A program made the position numbers and the translations under genes. A stretch of DNA of 64,000 nt from Nepenthes gracilis (taxonomy: Eukaryota > Streptophyta > Magnoliopsida > Caryophyllales > Nepenthaceae): contig BSYO01000026.1 of the NCBI GenBank assembly GCA_033239525.1, positions 5,704,001 to 5,768,000 on the forward strand, in the 5' to 3' direction. The notes beneath the pieces are model-generated. The model did no database searches. It worked only from the letters and a program-made list of their open reading frames with translations, and was not told where the DNA came from. The first letter of the stretch is position 1. Every line of letters starts with the position of its first letter. Below are positions 26,236 through 38,823 of the stretch, in pieces.

Positions 26236-28245
26236 GATCTGCTCAAACACATCGTAAGAGAGGCATCCAAATAAAATATCAACTCACATACATAACATAT
26301 ATAAATTCAACTGTCCTTATTATACAATCCAAAGGCATACTCTTGGCCAATTATCAATATCAGAAATAAAACCCATAACAAACACGTCCAAATGGTAAGA
26401 GAATACAATCAATGCCAACTGAATCATGCGAACATTATGCTCATCGGGTCACATGGCGTCACATCCAATCTCATCCAACTCTTGCGAAAAATTTCATCTC
26501 CTTACGAATCTGAAGAGATGAAAACATGAATACATGAGCCGGAAGCTCAACAAGTATAGACATAATATGCACGAAACAAAACATACAAAATTAGATGGAG
26601 AGTTCAAAATCAAATGTCAAAAGTAGACAATAAATACAAATTTGAATATCCTTCATCACACTAGAAGTAGAAATACATATCAGAAGTCTCATCACACCTA
26701 TATGATGGAAGCCACCACACACCCATATAATAGAGAATAGAGTCCAAATCTGCAAATCATAAGGGCTATAATTTAGGCCGGTAACTCTAGGCTATCTCAT
26801 AACATTGACTTTCATCCAAACTATATTTTAGGCTTGAAACTCTCGACTATCTCATATCATTGGTTATCAGCCCCAACTATATTTTAGACCAACAGCTTCA
26901 GCCATCTCACACCATTGGCTATCAGTCCAAGTACATTTTAGGCCTACAATTTTTTACTATTTCATATCATTGGCTATTAGCTCGTCTACATTTTAAACCT
27001 GTAACTCTTGGGCATTTCATATTATTGGCTATCCATCTGGTTACATTTTAGACCTACAACTCTCGACCATTTTATATCATTGGCTATCAGCCCGACTACA
27101 TTTTAAACCTATAGTTCTCAGTCATCTTTTATCATTGGCTATCTGCCCAACTACATTTTAGGCCTGTAGTTCTTAGTCATCTCTTATTATTGGTTATCAG
27201 TCTAACTATATTTTAAACTTATAACTCTCGGTCATTATATTTCATTGGCTCTATTAGCCCAACTATATTTTAGGCCTACAACTTTCGGCTATCGAATTTC
27301 ATTGGCTCCATTAACCGAGATACATTTTGAACCTGCAGCTTTCAACCATCTTATTTTTAATATTGGTTATATTTTAAGCCGATAACTCTAGACCATCATA
27401 CATCTATCCACTAGGGCCTCGGACCGCCATGGACTCACACATGCGCCGGCCCACCGAGTCTCAGACCTTACCCATTATTCATACATTATGTTGATATAAA
27501 ATATGCATTCAGAATATATTATATGTTGAAATAAATCAGAAATAGAGCGAGTGGATACTTGCCTCGACTTTATACTAAGTAGATCAAAAGAAAGGATATT
27601 CTGACATACCCAAATTAGGCTTTCTCTCTCCTATCGGTGCATCCTTTTCTCTCTTCCCGTGTGGCTTCTCTCCCTGCCGTGAGTTGTTTCCCTGCGCATC
27701 ACCTCCTTGCCCGCGAGCTGCTGCTCCCTTTGCCTCCTCTCTTGGCCACCATCGGCCTTCCCAACATTCTTTCTCCTCATCAAATGCCATTGCTAACCTT
27801 CCCTCTCTCTCCTCAATGCCACTCAACCACTGCTCCCGCCAACATCCTTCTTGCACGATCTCTTCCTGCCGTACACCACCGCCACTCCTTTCTCCTACTC
27901 TCTTCCTTCTTCTTCCTCTATGCGAAACCCTCTCCTTTTTTCTCTTATCTCTTTCCTCTCTTTCCTTTTTTCCCGCTTCACTTCTGCCTATTCTCCTCTC
28001 TCCCCCCGTTTTATATCCTTTTCTCATTTTTTTCCTTTTTTTACTATTATTACAATTATTATTATTATTATACTTTTCTATTTCCCTTTTTTTCCTTTCA
28101 TAATTCAATCAGTGCTCTGGCACCTGTCCAATTTATCTAAATATTTTTTAAAATTTTATAATATAAATTAATCTCTATCATATTTAAATTATCCAAAATA
28201 ATAATTTTATCAAAAATAAATTAAATAGAGATTCAAAATATTGTA
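26059..28245 (-). repeat. 5' LTR of the gypsy element
   Basis: Begins TGTTATGTCCTGAAAC and ends ATATTGTA. The order matches the 14242 copy: TA run (26204-26232), decayed units with CTACATTTTAGGCCT (26.76-27.37 kb), CT-rich block (27.6-28.02 kb), then TTA repeats. The ORFs of 167 and 174 codons here are shadows of the CT-rich block. Confidence 0.8.
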
Positions 28246-28250
28246 ATTAT

Positions 28251-29226
28251 TATTATATGACTATATTATAACCTTTTGAACAAAAATACAATTGGAAAAA
28301 AAAAATCAATTGTCCCGTATTTAGATATATATGGTATTCAGTTGAAATAACTTGGAAAATAAATTGTAAAGTTAAATTCTACGAGTGCGCTTGGAATTAA
28401 AAAAGTTAAAAATATATATATATTTTTTGTTAAAAAAAAATAAAAGTGCTTTTTTCCTCCTTTGTAAAAGGTTGGATTTTGGTTTTCCCCCATTTTTTAG
28501 TTATTTTTAATTTTCTTCTAGTGTTTGAATAAAGTTTTTTATATAAAATACTAAATATTTTCACCTATTTTTCATACTTATTTTTTCTTAAATTTTTTTA
28601 TTTAATTCAAACACCAAAAAATAATTTTCATTTGATTTTTTAGGTCTCTTTCTTTAAATTTTCGTAATTTCAAACATATCCAAAATTTTTATAGAAATTG
28701 ACTTCTTTGTAAAACACAAAGAAAATTTTCAATAAATTTTAATTTAGGGCTTTTTTCTATAAAATATCTCAAAAGTATTTATGATAGAAGTTATGAATTA
28801 TAATTTTTTTATTATCTACCTCAAAGTTCATAAGTCTAATTAATAATTTTCTTTTAACACCGTAAAAAATAGCAATTTTTTGTCAGTAAAAAATAATTGT
28901 ATTTCAAAATAGAGGCATCCAAATTATAAGTGGTTGTTGTTGGAACTCAGAAAATGTTCACTATTGATGCAATAGAACAAATTCTCAATCTCTCTTTTCC
29001 ACCAAGTATACAAGTTATATAATAATATTTAATAAAAAAAATTTTAATCCATAAAAAAATTTTAAAATAAAGTTTTAAAAAACTTATTATAAAGTGTATA
29101 GTTATAAATAATTTTATGTGAGAGTCACTTATAATAGTTCATATAAATAATAGTTAAATACTAGCCCCTAATATACTTAGTAACTTATAAAAGTATAATG
29201 CAATAAAAAAAAATATTGATGCATCA
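28251..29226. other. AT-rich spacer, no feature
   Basis: Homopolymer-rich AT sequence between the gypsy element and the small LTR element. No ORF, RNA motif or repeat end that I can support. Confidence 0.6.
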
Positions 29227-30212
29227 TGGATCCAAGTTTCGAATAGATTCGGGTCAAGTTAATCGTCTGAATCCGGTTTCGTCCACTGACACTGAATCCG
29301 GTTTCGTCCACTACAACAAACGAGAAGTCAAGTGACGGCGAAAAGTTGTCTCAACGAAAATATTTCGACGCTCAAGTCAGTAAATAGCTTTCGAATATAG
29401 AAGTCAAAGAAAAGAATGCAATGAGAATGTTGGAAAAGTGTTTGTAATGGTGGGCTGTTCTCGTTGAGAGAGGCTTTTGTGGGCTCGTGAGGAGCATTGG
29501 CTCTTAGCACTATATTCGCTGAGAACGTAGTGATAAATAGTGAATTGTTCACTGAAAGCGTGATAACTTTGTAGTAGAGAGAGAGAGCTTGATGGTGAAG
29601 GCAGCTGTACGCAAGTATTAAGGGCGTTTTTGTTTGAGATTGAATGCGTGCCTTGGAGTGAGAACACTATGGGCTTTTATAGTTGAGATGTTGGGCGGCT
29701 TTTCTTGGGTAGGAAGGTTTGATTCTCGCGCTCTGTTGGGATTGCTTTCCTTCCTGGCGCGGGCTTTAATAGCGGTAACAGCTTCTTGACGGGTTGCCTT
29801 TCTTCTATATTTTGTAACCGTTAGGGTTTACTACAAACAGAAAGAGGAATCTGGCGCTTTCTTTATGAGATATGCACTCAATCTGTTGGTGACCATTACA
29901 ATAGAGATTACCTTCTGGGAGAGTACATGGGTAGGAAAGAAGACCGTTACTGGTCATGGATGGAAGTGTGGGCCATTCTAGGCTTAGCCTACCTAAGGCT
30001 TGCTCTTAGGTCGGTCTACTGTGGTGCTTCCTGTCAACAGAAATGTTAACTGTCTTTGTGAGTCAGTAGTCCATCCTAATGTCAAGCTTGGTCGGTCTTC
30101 TTGCCCTTTCATCCAATCAACGGTTGGTGTTGACTGTCCAAGCACATATAGGCCTTTGTGGATCTGGGCAGTTCTTCCTTTGTGGGCCAACCCACTATGG
30201 ATATACCCATCA
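29227..30212 (-). repeat. 3' LTR of the small LTR element
   Basis: Shares with 30951-31919 the order GTGACGGCGAAA, AGAGAGCTTGATGGTGAAGG, GGGCTTTTATAG, CGACGGGTTGCC and TTTTGTAACCGTTAGG. A 27-bp piece (TGAATCCGGTTTCGTCCACT) is duplicated at 29271-29310 in this copy only. Confidence 0.75.
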
Positions 30213-30648
30213 TTAACCCCCCAAACTGGTGGTCAGGACTCTGACCTTCAGTATGTTAGTGATGGGATGTACTTGACTAGGAAACCTTGATGAAGAAACT
30301 GGTTGTAACTTTAGGTCTGTTGGTCACGTGAATTGGTGTCTGTCGGGATCTGCTGAACTAGTAAAGGAAGTATTGGTCGGAATAGTTGACCGTCTAGGCC
30401 AAAGTCTGAAGAACTTCTGAAGGAAGAGTTGACGGGATTCATTGATCATCTAGGCGAAAATTCGGAGAACTTGTGGGAGTTGGAACGATACATCATCATT
30501 AGCTGGCCTATCAATCGAAAAGGTGACCACATGTCTGCACGCAGTAAATTTAGGATCCTGGTACTTAATGTGTCAGAGGATCTGATTCGACTGCACCTAT
30601 TCAGGAAATGACACGTGGCAGCAATGATGGCACACGTTTATGAGACGG

Positions 30649-30942
30649 TTAATTTCTTCGGCATTCACACTGCCCTTTAAGTTGTCCGTCCATTTCTTTT
30701 TTAAATTTTCCACACTTTCCTTCATGTTCCCTAGAAAAAATTCTATATGTCTTGCGATTTTCCTTATTTTCACATCCATGGCATCCTTCGTTGTAGACAT
30801 TGCTTCGGTCCATAGAAAAGACGATGTAAAGGCATTGAATGTTGAATATAATATCCCTAAGGAGGTCATCTTCTAGGTTCCTGCCAAGGAGAATAGGGCG
30901 TTCTCTCCACCTGAGGGATTCATTACCATCAATAAGAACCAT
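30649..30942 (-). other. Open frame inside the small LTR element, unknown
   Basis: 97-codon frame starting directly after the 5' LTR, with no motif I recognise and no continuation of known gag. It may be a remnant of a leader or of captured sequence. A second overlapping frame (90 codons from 30869) covers the same bases, so coding is doubtful. Confidence 0.25.
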
Positions 30943-30950
30943 TTGAGTCC

Positions 30951-31919
30951 TGGATCCAAATTTTGAACAGATTTGGGTTAAATTGATCGTCTGAATTTGA
31001 CTCCGTCCATTGAGTCTGCATTCTACACATCACAACAACAAATGAGAGGTTAGGTGACGGCGAAAGATTATCCCGCAGAAAATATTTCAACGCGCAAGTC
31101 AATAAACAGCTTTCAAATCAAGAAAGTAAAGAAAATAATGTAATGAGAATGCCGGAAAAGTGTTTGTGATTATGGGTTGCTCTCGTTGAAAGAGGCTTTT
31201 GCAAACTCGTGAGAAGTACTTACTTTTAGTACCATGTTCGCTGGAAACGTAGTGACAAAGAGTGAATTGTTCATTGAAAGCGTGAGAGCTTTGTAGTAGA
31301 GAGAGAGCTTGATGGTGAAGGCAGTTGTACGCAAGTATTAAGGGCGTTTTGGTCTGAGATCGAATGCGTGCCCTGGAGTAAGAACTCCATGGGCTTTTAT
31401 AGCTGAGATGTTGGGCGGCCTTCTTTGGGCAGGAAAGCTTGATTCCCGCACTTTATTAGGATTACTTCCTTTCCTCGTGTGGAGCTTTAATGGCGGTAAC
31501 AGCTCCTCGACGGGTTGCCCTCCTTCTATATTTTGTAACCGTTAGGATTTACTAAAGATAGGAGAGTAATCGGGCACTTTTCTTATGGGATATGCACTCA
31601 ATATGCTTGGTAGTGTTACTATAAAAATTACCTTCTGGGAGAGCGCGAAATAAGGGAATAAGGCCGTTGCTAGTTGTGGATAAAAGTGTGGGCCATACTA
31701 GACTTGACCCACCTGAGGCTTTCTCTTAAGCTGGCCTACTGTGGCGCTTCCGGTTAATAGGAATATTGACCGTCTTCGTGAGACTGTTATCCATCCTAAT
31801 GTTAAGCTTAGCCGATCTCCTTGGTCTTTCATCCAGTCAATGGTTAGCATTAACCGTCCAAACACATATGGGTCTTTGTGGATTTGGATCGTTCCTCATG
31901 CTTTGGGCGTACCCATCCG
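30951..31919 (-). repeat. 5' LTR of the small LTR element
   Basis: Second copy of the same sequence. The right edge is blurred (ACCCATCCGA in place of ACCCATCA), so it may be off by a few bases. Confidence 0.72.
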
Positions 31920-32311
31920 ATATTAAAATATAAAAATGGTGATTGATCATTACACCTACATAAGATGGGCTCCTCATCACTTCTCTGGGATGATAATCTA
32001 GCTTTCAATTTTAAGTTCTCGCATCTATGTATATAAAGCAAAAAAATTGTAAAATATTTGAAGATATTTGCGGCTAATATATTATTCTGTCATCAAATTC
32101 TATGTATATATGCTTACTCATATAGATAGATCAATATTAAATCAAAGTGTCGAGAAATATAACCCACTCAAAAAAATAAACATATAAAAACCGCAAGGAA
32201 GAACTCATAGTTATGAAGGAAACTTTAAGACAAAAGCTCAAGCAGCAAGAACAACGTCATCTTTGCTAGATTGACGATCAGACAACAACAAGATAAGAGA
32301 AGCCTTCCCAC

Positions 32312-35300
32312 TCAGAGCCTTGATGATGATGATCCTCTTGGGTGATGAATCACGATGTGATTATAAGCATCAACTGTCAGAAAATCATCAAGCATTGGAG
32401 CCGTGCATTGCTTAATGAATATCCTACAAGCCTCCTTATACAATCCCTTCTTAAAGTCCTCACCACCAACCTCTCTCTCAATCCTTGCCATCTCCTCCTC
32501 CACCACCCTCCCAAACAACTCCAACCCTGCCGTCACACCGAGCCCGCCGCCGCCGTCCAACTGAGCCCCGTACTTCAACCACTGCCAGTTTTGAACCCGG
32601 CTTATTTCAGCAGTCGCAGCATCCTCCATCAGGTTATAAAGCGGAACCGATCCGGTACCCTTGAGCCAGGCGGCCAGGTACTGAATCCCCACCCGGGTGT
32701 TCAGGCGGAGCCCGTCCAGGGTTAGAACGCCACTCGGGTGCTGTAAGAGGTCGGCTTCGGTTACGGCGGCAGCGTCGGGCCGGGCTTGGGAGTGGATTTG
32801 GTTGGGACCCGTGAAGGTGTTGAAAACTTCTAAGATGGATGGGATTAGCCCTGGGTGAGCTGCCCATGTCCCGTCGTGCCCAGCCTTGACTTCTCTCAGC
32901 TTGTCTTTCCTCACCAGCTCAAGGGCTACTTCATTCGCCTTTGGATCGTCCCTTATTGGTATTTGTGCCGCCTGTTCCGTACAACAAAATTTGAATTACA
33001 CTCAAATTAGGAAGGGAAGAAGCAACATATATCGAGTCAGATGCTTAATTATTTGGTATAGTTTTGTAAATGTAATCTAAATCAGCAGTTAAGTGGTAAA
33101 AATTGAAAAAAAAACTGAAGTAATTATTATCATGGTTTTAAGAAGTGGAGTCTTAATTTAAAAGTAGAAAGGTAGCAATATCACTTAATAATCATAAATT
33201 TAAGTCAGAAAAATAACAGCTTATATTAAAAAAAATTGAGAAATGACAACTATTGAGTGATAAAAATTGACAATCCAATATACAAAAAACACACTGGGCA
33301 TAAGAATAAAAAAAAACTTAGACTATTTTCTAATTTATCATATACAATTTTATCTTATATAAAATTATAATTAGCCATTTTTATAAATAAGATTCATGAC
33401 CATCAAATCTTACGACAATAATTTTATTGTGAGACCAATATTATCATATTTTTAAGAAGTGTAATCTTATTATATCAGTAGAATTATTATCATATAGTTT
33501 AATAGTCATAAATTCAAGTTATAAAAATAACATTTTATATAATAAAAAAGAAAATTATATCAAGGGTAATTGTAGGTATTAAAAATTGTTAGTTAAATAT
33601 ATAAGGTTATCAGTATGCGAAAAAATCTAGAAAGGATTGGACCACTTTTCGATCCATTATACGCATTCTTATTTTATATTATTATCTTATAGACTATTTT
33701 TACGAATTAAATTTATAACACTAAATAATATGACGATAATTCTTCTGTGTTACCAATACTATCCTTCTATTGACAAACATGGAATAATATCAAGGAAACA
33801 TGGATAGATATACCATGCCTCCCATGGCATGCACGCCGCGCTTGTGGCAAGTGTGAATGAGGAGATCAGAGTAACTCTTCATGAAGTGCTGAGTCATGGT
33901 CACTTGAACTCGGTCAGGGAGCAGGCGATCAGGATGAGCCCGGAACGTCTTGACATAGCTGAAGATGTAATCCCACCGCCCACAGTTCAAGCCAGCGGAG
34001 TGATCCCTCAGCTCGTAGAGGATTTCATTCATTTGGAAAACAGCAGGGAGTGTCTCTATTAGCACTGTTGCCTTTATGCTTCCTCTCTCTATTCCTGCCT
34101 TCTTCTCTGCCCTCTCAAACACACACTTCCATATCCTTGCTTCCCTGCTTGCATTTCAAATGGAAATTTTGTAACATCCCGACTCTATGTTTGGAGACTG
34201 GAGTGAAATAATATGAAATTCGAACATGTATTTTTAGAATAAAAGTAAAAATAAGTATTATATTGTTTGATTTGGTATAGTTTGATGAAAAATAACATTC
34301 AATGCATGGATAATTATTACAATAACAGCACACCATAGTGCCTGGTACAGGCAATGGAGGGCTTTGCTTCTCTATTGAGAGAAGCAACCCTTACTATTTT
34401 AATTATTGAATCTTAACATCTATTAAATTTTAATCACTTATTTTTTTTATTCTTATTCTAATAGATAAAAGGTGTGTCAAAGAGGCTGCTATGCCTTGGT
34501 GTGATGCCTCGGACTCTCAGCGAAGTAGTTGGCCAACCAAAATTATTTATTCATTGAAGTTGGTGAATAAAAAAACAATACGATAATTTTATTTTTATAT
34601 TATTTAATTTTTATCATTTCTTCGACAATAATAAATTTTAAAAATAACTATTTTCACCCTAAAACTTCAGCCTAAGCAACAACAATTTAAAGGGGAATTG
34701 GGAACTAGGATTTTATCCAACTAGTTGAATTTCCCCTTACTATTCAAGTGACCATATGGTGTACAAACTTCGGGAGTTACACCTAATACATCAAGAAAGC
34801 ATATTTTATATAACTAGATAAGTAATCATATAAATTATATATTAATAAATTATAAAATTAAGAGTTTTGATGCAATAATATATTCGGTATTGTGTCAATC
34901 CTTTATCAGACTCTGCATGTAGTAAAAATTTCATACACTAAACTATTAAACATATTAGACATTATTAGTACTCGGTAGCCAGGCCCATCTTACTATCATC
35001 AAAGGAAAAATGAAATGATCTAAGAGTCAATATTGCATTAGCTGTAAGTACAGTTTGGGATCAAAGGAAAGAGGAGAGATGACTTGCCTTGAGTGTTCCA
35101 TCTTAGGGAGATAGAAGAACGGGCCAAAGCCAGCGCCTTGGGTTTGCCGGAAAATTGCATAATTGTGGTAGAAATAGAGGCCAAAGTCGACGAGGCAGCC
35201 CGTGGCAGGCTCGCCGTCAATGAGAATATGAGCTTCTGGAAGATGCCAACCACGAGGGCGGACGAAGAGCTTGGCAGTTTGATCATTGAGCTTGTAAACC

Positions 35301-36279
35301 CTATTCCTGGCTTTGTCATGGAAGCTGATTGTCCCATTTACTGCATCTCTTAAGTTCACTTGACCATTCATCAAGTTCTCCCAACTTGGTGAAAGTGCAT
35401 CTTCAAAATCAGCCTTTGAAATGAAAGCACTCTCAAATTCTTCATTAATTAAAAATCATCTGATTTTTACATCAATGTATATATATATTTTTGGTGAAAA
35501 TCATAAATAATGAACGTAAATTGCCATTTTTTTTTCTTTCCATCCAAATTTAAGGATTAGGGGGTTGCTTCTCAAATAGATTAGGGAGGATAATGCGAAA
35601 AAAGTTCTTATCTATATTGATTATTTACTTAAAAATAAATGATTATTATTTGAGTGTTATTTTAAGAAAATAAAAATCAATTAAAATCAAGTAGCATAAA
35701 ATTCTTTTATATATAGTTAAATCTAAGCCATTATTTTCGTACTGATAGTTGAGATTGAGACAAGCAACCCCCGAATCCTCAATTCAATGCAATTTCTACA
35801 TTTTTATGAACATGCAAGTAGCGCTCAACGTAATCTAACAAATGGGAAAAATGATTACAAACTTGTATGAAGGTACCACATACCATGAAAACTTTAGCAC
35901 CAGAATTAAGAGCATTAATGATCATCTTCCTCTCCACCGGACCAGTGATCTCCACCCTCCTATCGGCAATAGCAGGCGGCACCGCCGCACACACCCACTC
36001 CCCTTCTCGAACATACCTTGTGGCCAGATCAAACCCGGGTGACCGAACAGCATCATATCTCATCCCAGCTTCCTTCCTACACTCCATAGCGTACTTAACG
36101 TGGTTCCTGAACTCCCTTTGTAAATCCGCCACAAATTGCAAGGCATCCCTAGTTAAAACCCTAGCAAATTCCTCATCATACCGTCCCCTAACATCCACTC
36201 CCTCGGGCATGTCGTAGCCCGCCACCAACTTCTCGGTGGCCACCTCAGGTGCCGAATAATTGTAGCTGCCCACAGTCAT
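32312..36279 (-). CDS. MLS: Malate synthase, glyoxysomal/peroxisomal (EC 2.3.3.9), complete
   Basis: Condenses acetyl-CoA with glyoxylate to malate in the glyoxylate cycle, used when seedlings live on stored oil. Four exons: 36279-35884, 35413-35088, 34144-33814 and 32971-32312. They join in phase to 570 residues, against about 567 for plant enzymes. The start is MTVGSYNYS at 36279. Visible motifs are [42 protein letters not shown], the family signature [16 protein letters not shown] (about 287-302) and [16 protein letters not shown], with the probable catalytic Asp at about 468. The C-terminus is SRL followed by the stop, a PTS1 peroxisome import signal. Introns 1 and 3 have GT donors; intron 2 begins GC (AAG then GCAAGT at 35087). 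No stop or shift interrupts the reading frame. Intron sequence is AT-rich and transposon-poor. Confidence 0.95.
35086..35088 (-). other. GC donor of malate synthase intron 2
   Basis: Exon 2 ends AAG at 35088, followed by GCAAGT, the strong consensus of GC-AG introns. The acceptor at 34145 is AG. Only this junction restores KMEHSR-EARIW in frame, and no GT in reach does so. Confidence 0.8.
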
Positions 36280-36354
36280 ATTTTTAAGTATGTAAGGAGA
36301 TTTCAAGTGCTATGCCACTGTTATATTTTGAGTTTTTCTTTGGATATTGGGACG

Positions 36355-36361
36355 ATATATA
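36355..36361 (-). promoter_or_regulatory. TATA box of the malate synthase gene
   Basis: TATATAT on minus, 76 bases above the start codon at 36279, implying a leader of about 45-50 nt. Spacing and position fit a plant core promoter. No upstream sugar- or oil-response element was identified. Confidence 0.6.
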
Positions 36362-36699
36362 GGGGACATGGGTGGCGTGGGGGCTAAGTGGATAGGAATG
36401 GAGAGCATTATCGTTATGGGCAATAAATAGGAGAAAGTGCATGGCGTTATGTGCGTAAAGAAGATCATAAATTGGTGTGAAGTTTGTTGATGATCTTGAA
36501 ATTTGTGCCTTCCTCGGTAAACGCATGTTCTTGGGAGGATTGAAGTTTGTTTGGATGTTAGTCTTAAAAATTTAAGAACCCATCCACTACATTTGTCATT
36601 TTTTAGGAATTAATACTATTATAAATTAATATAAAATATTTAATAATATTTTTTTACAGTACTTTAAATAATGATATGTCACTAAATCTAGTTTGTTAA

Positions 36700-37870
36700 A
36701 TGAGTTAGGAGGTCATTTAATCTTTTTAAGAGGTTAAATTGAATCAGGTCTGGTCATTATTATTTTAAACTTAAATCATGTACACTACAACTAATAAATA
36801 AGAGGTCAAAAGATGGAATGATTTATTTTTCAGTATGTCTTCCGATATTCAAGTCAAAAATCTTTTTACAATGAGAGAAATAAAGAGAAATACAAGATAT
36901 GCATACATAGATATAAGTAATTAGAGATTGAGTGTTTAAATGAACTCGACCAGGGGTAGCTTTGAGAGATTAAGGATAAAGTTCTGATGAGTGCGTTAGG
37001 TTAGGGAGCGACTTTGAGAGATGGAAGATTGAGTTTTGATGAGTCTGTTCGGCTAAGGGTTGGCTTTGAGAGAAGAAAGACTGGGCTTTGATGAAGGCGT
37101 TTGTCAAACTCCTCTATGACTGCTAATGGAGGGGCTTCCTTTGCCTTACTACGTGAATAGACCTCACCGGCCAAGCGGTGTGAGAGTTCAAGGCCGACAT
37201 GGCACCTATGCAACTACAAGTTTGGATCGGAGTGTTGCTATGAAAATTGGGGACACATCTGTTCCTAAATAGCCTTCAAGATAGATGAGAAAAGAGAGGG
37301 AAACAACTCTCTAGATGCATAGGTGTGGTCCTCGCTATTTTGTGCAATTAACTCCTACTTGGTTGGAAGTAGATAAGCCTCCCTTATACCATAGATGGAA
37401 GGCGGTATATGTAAAGCGAGGGTTGCGAAGCCTACTTTGGGGCGTACGGTTGATAACAATTGCTCATGCAGATTTGTCGAGTTGTCCCAATGATCGTGAG
37501 AGCTTGCTATAACAACCACGACTGTCTGTGAATATTCTTTCCTTTACTTGAGAGATCATAGATATCGCTATATGGTAATTGTCTCATTAAGAAATTTGTG
37601 ATCCTAAGCAAAATTATAATATTTTGGAAATATTTATTGAGCTATCTGAGACAGTTATTGCAATCATGGTGCTGTATCGTTTGTCGACTAATGAGTTGAA
37701 GCCTTAAAGCAGGTGCTATTGGGCTATGCTTGCAAGCCTGTCTGAAAGGAAATGACCTCAACGATCTTGACTTCGCGGGAAGGACCCCGGTTGCGCTGCC
37801 TGGGCCTGTGCACTGGGCTCAGAGGATTTCTAATAGGCTGCTAGTCTGCTACAATCTGGATTTCAGGCCA
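36700..37870. repeat. Second decayed LTR-like repeat
   Basis: Begins with a TTAGGAGGTCATTTAATC segment and an AATAAGAGGTCAAAAGATGG segment that parallel 5.43-5.55 kb, then decayed units with GCTTTGAGAGA(T/A) and GAT(G)AGTGCGTT. It ends near GGCCAACCCAGGGG. I infer the same repeat family as 5.4-6.3 kb and a relative of the LTRs at 29.2-31.9 kb. No ends or target duplication. From 37,870 to 38,813 the DNA is AT-rich and otherwise empty. Confidence 0.45.
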
Positions 37871-38823
37871 ACCCAGGGGACTAGACCGATCAAATAATAA
37901 TATTATTTTTTTATTGAAATCATAATTTTTTAATATTTAATAGTAAACTATTTCATATAAAATATACATGTTATATTTTTAACTTTTGTATTAATAATAT
38001 TTAATTTATTTCTACTTATATGAAGTAATTAAATAATATTATTCTATTGACTATGCAATACTATAGATCTCGACTTACCAGATGTTAGACAATGAGTATC
38101 CTTTTTGTTCTAGTTTAATAATCTCTCACAATAAAAATATTACATCGGTTGTATTGATTACGGATACTGATTGAAAGACAATTTGATTAATTAAATATTT
38201 TTTAAAAATATTTTATTTTACTACAAATGAATTTACAAACACTTATTACACAATATAAAATCTACTGTTAAGTCAATTATTATTATTTATTGATAATTTT
38301 ATATTTTATTAGGGTATTATAATTTCTACTATATTATACTAGTAATAAAGGTAAATATAAAATTTAGAAAAATAATTTTAAATAAATATTTAAATATATT
38401 AAAAATAATATATTTACTGATATTATATTTAAATATATTTTTTAAGAATAATTGTTAAAATATTTAAAAATCTTCCAATACTACCATATCCTGCTATAAT
38501 GATAGACCCCATGTGAGTATATATATGTATTCAAAAATTTTACGACAACATAAGAATAACCAATAATACAGGAAAAAATAAAAGCATTTGTTCATCACAA
38601 TTTGAATTCAATGTATAATTTGTATGTACCACAGTGAATATCATAATATATTAGATACAAAAGATTACTTATATATCTTCAATGATTGATTAAATGTAGA
38701 AAAAATTATATAAAAAGTGTAATTATTTTGAATTTTAATAATAAATATGATTATACATACATTTCTATTTTTTTAGTTCTTAAAAATATAGGCGAGACCT
38801 AGATGGGAGAGCTCACTAGAATA

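Larger units (their letters stand above)
14242..28245 (-). mobile_element. Decayed Ty3/gypsy retrotransposon with about 2.1-kb LTRs and nested insertions
   Basis: Two copies of a 2.1-kb sequence (14242-16312 and 26059-28245) lie in direct orientation about 11.8 kb apart. ATTAT lies outside both ends (14237-14241 and 28246-28250), consistent with a target duplication, although the motif is AT-rich. Between them, next to the left LTR, gypsy pol remnants read on minus (16,380-18,490) with integrase nearer the left end, so the right LTR is 5'. The middle (19.25-24.9 kb) is other LTR-type DNA. The whole element is riddled with stops. Confidence 0.75.
29227..31919 (-). mobile_element. Small non-autonomous LTR element (TRIM/LARD type)
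   Basis: Two LTRs of about 985 and 970 bp (29227-30212 and 30951-31919) flank only about 740 bp. The LTR edges read TGGATCC to CCATCA on plus. Orientation is minus because the LTRs hold a TATA box on that strand (CTATAAAAG, 29674-29682) and a purine tract GGGGGGTTAA abuts the left LTR at 30213-30222. The inside encodes no gag, RT or integrase motif. The LTRs are perhaps 85 % alike by eye, so the insertion is old. No convincing target duplication. Confidence 0.72.

Noticed and set aside
27584..28140. Overlapping ORFs of 139-174 codons on both strands
   Set aside because: They come from a CT/GA-rich block of the gypsy LTR. Long frames open on both strands and in three frames reflect composition, not coding.
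30000..30290. 96-codon ORF on plus
   Set aside because: Antisense to the LTR of the small element, and not preserved in the second LTR.
32342..32725. 127-codon ORF on plus
   Set aside because: Shadow on the antisense strand of malate synthase exon 4.
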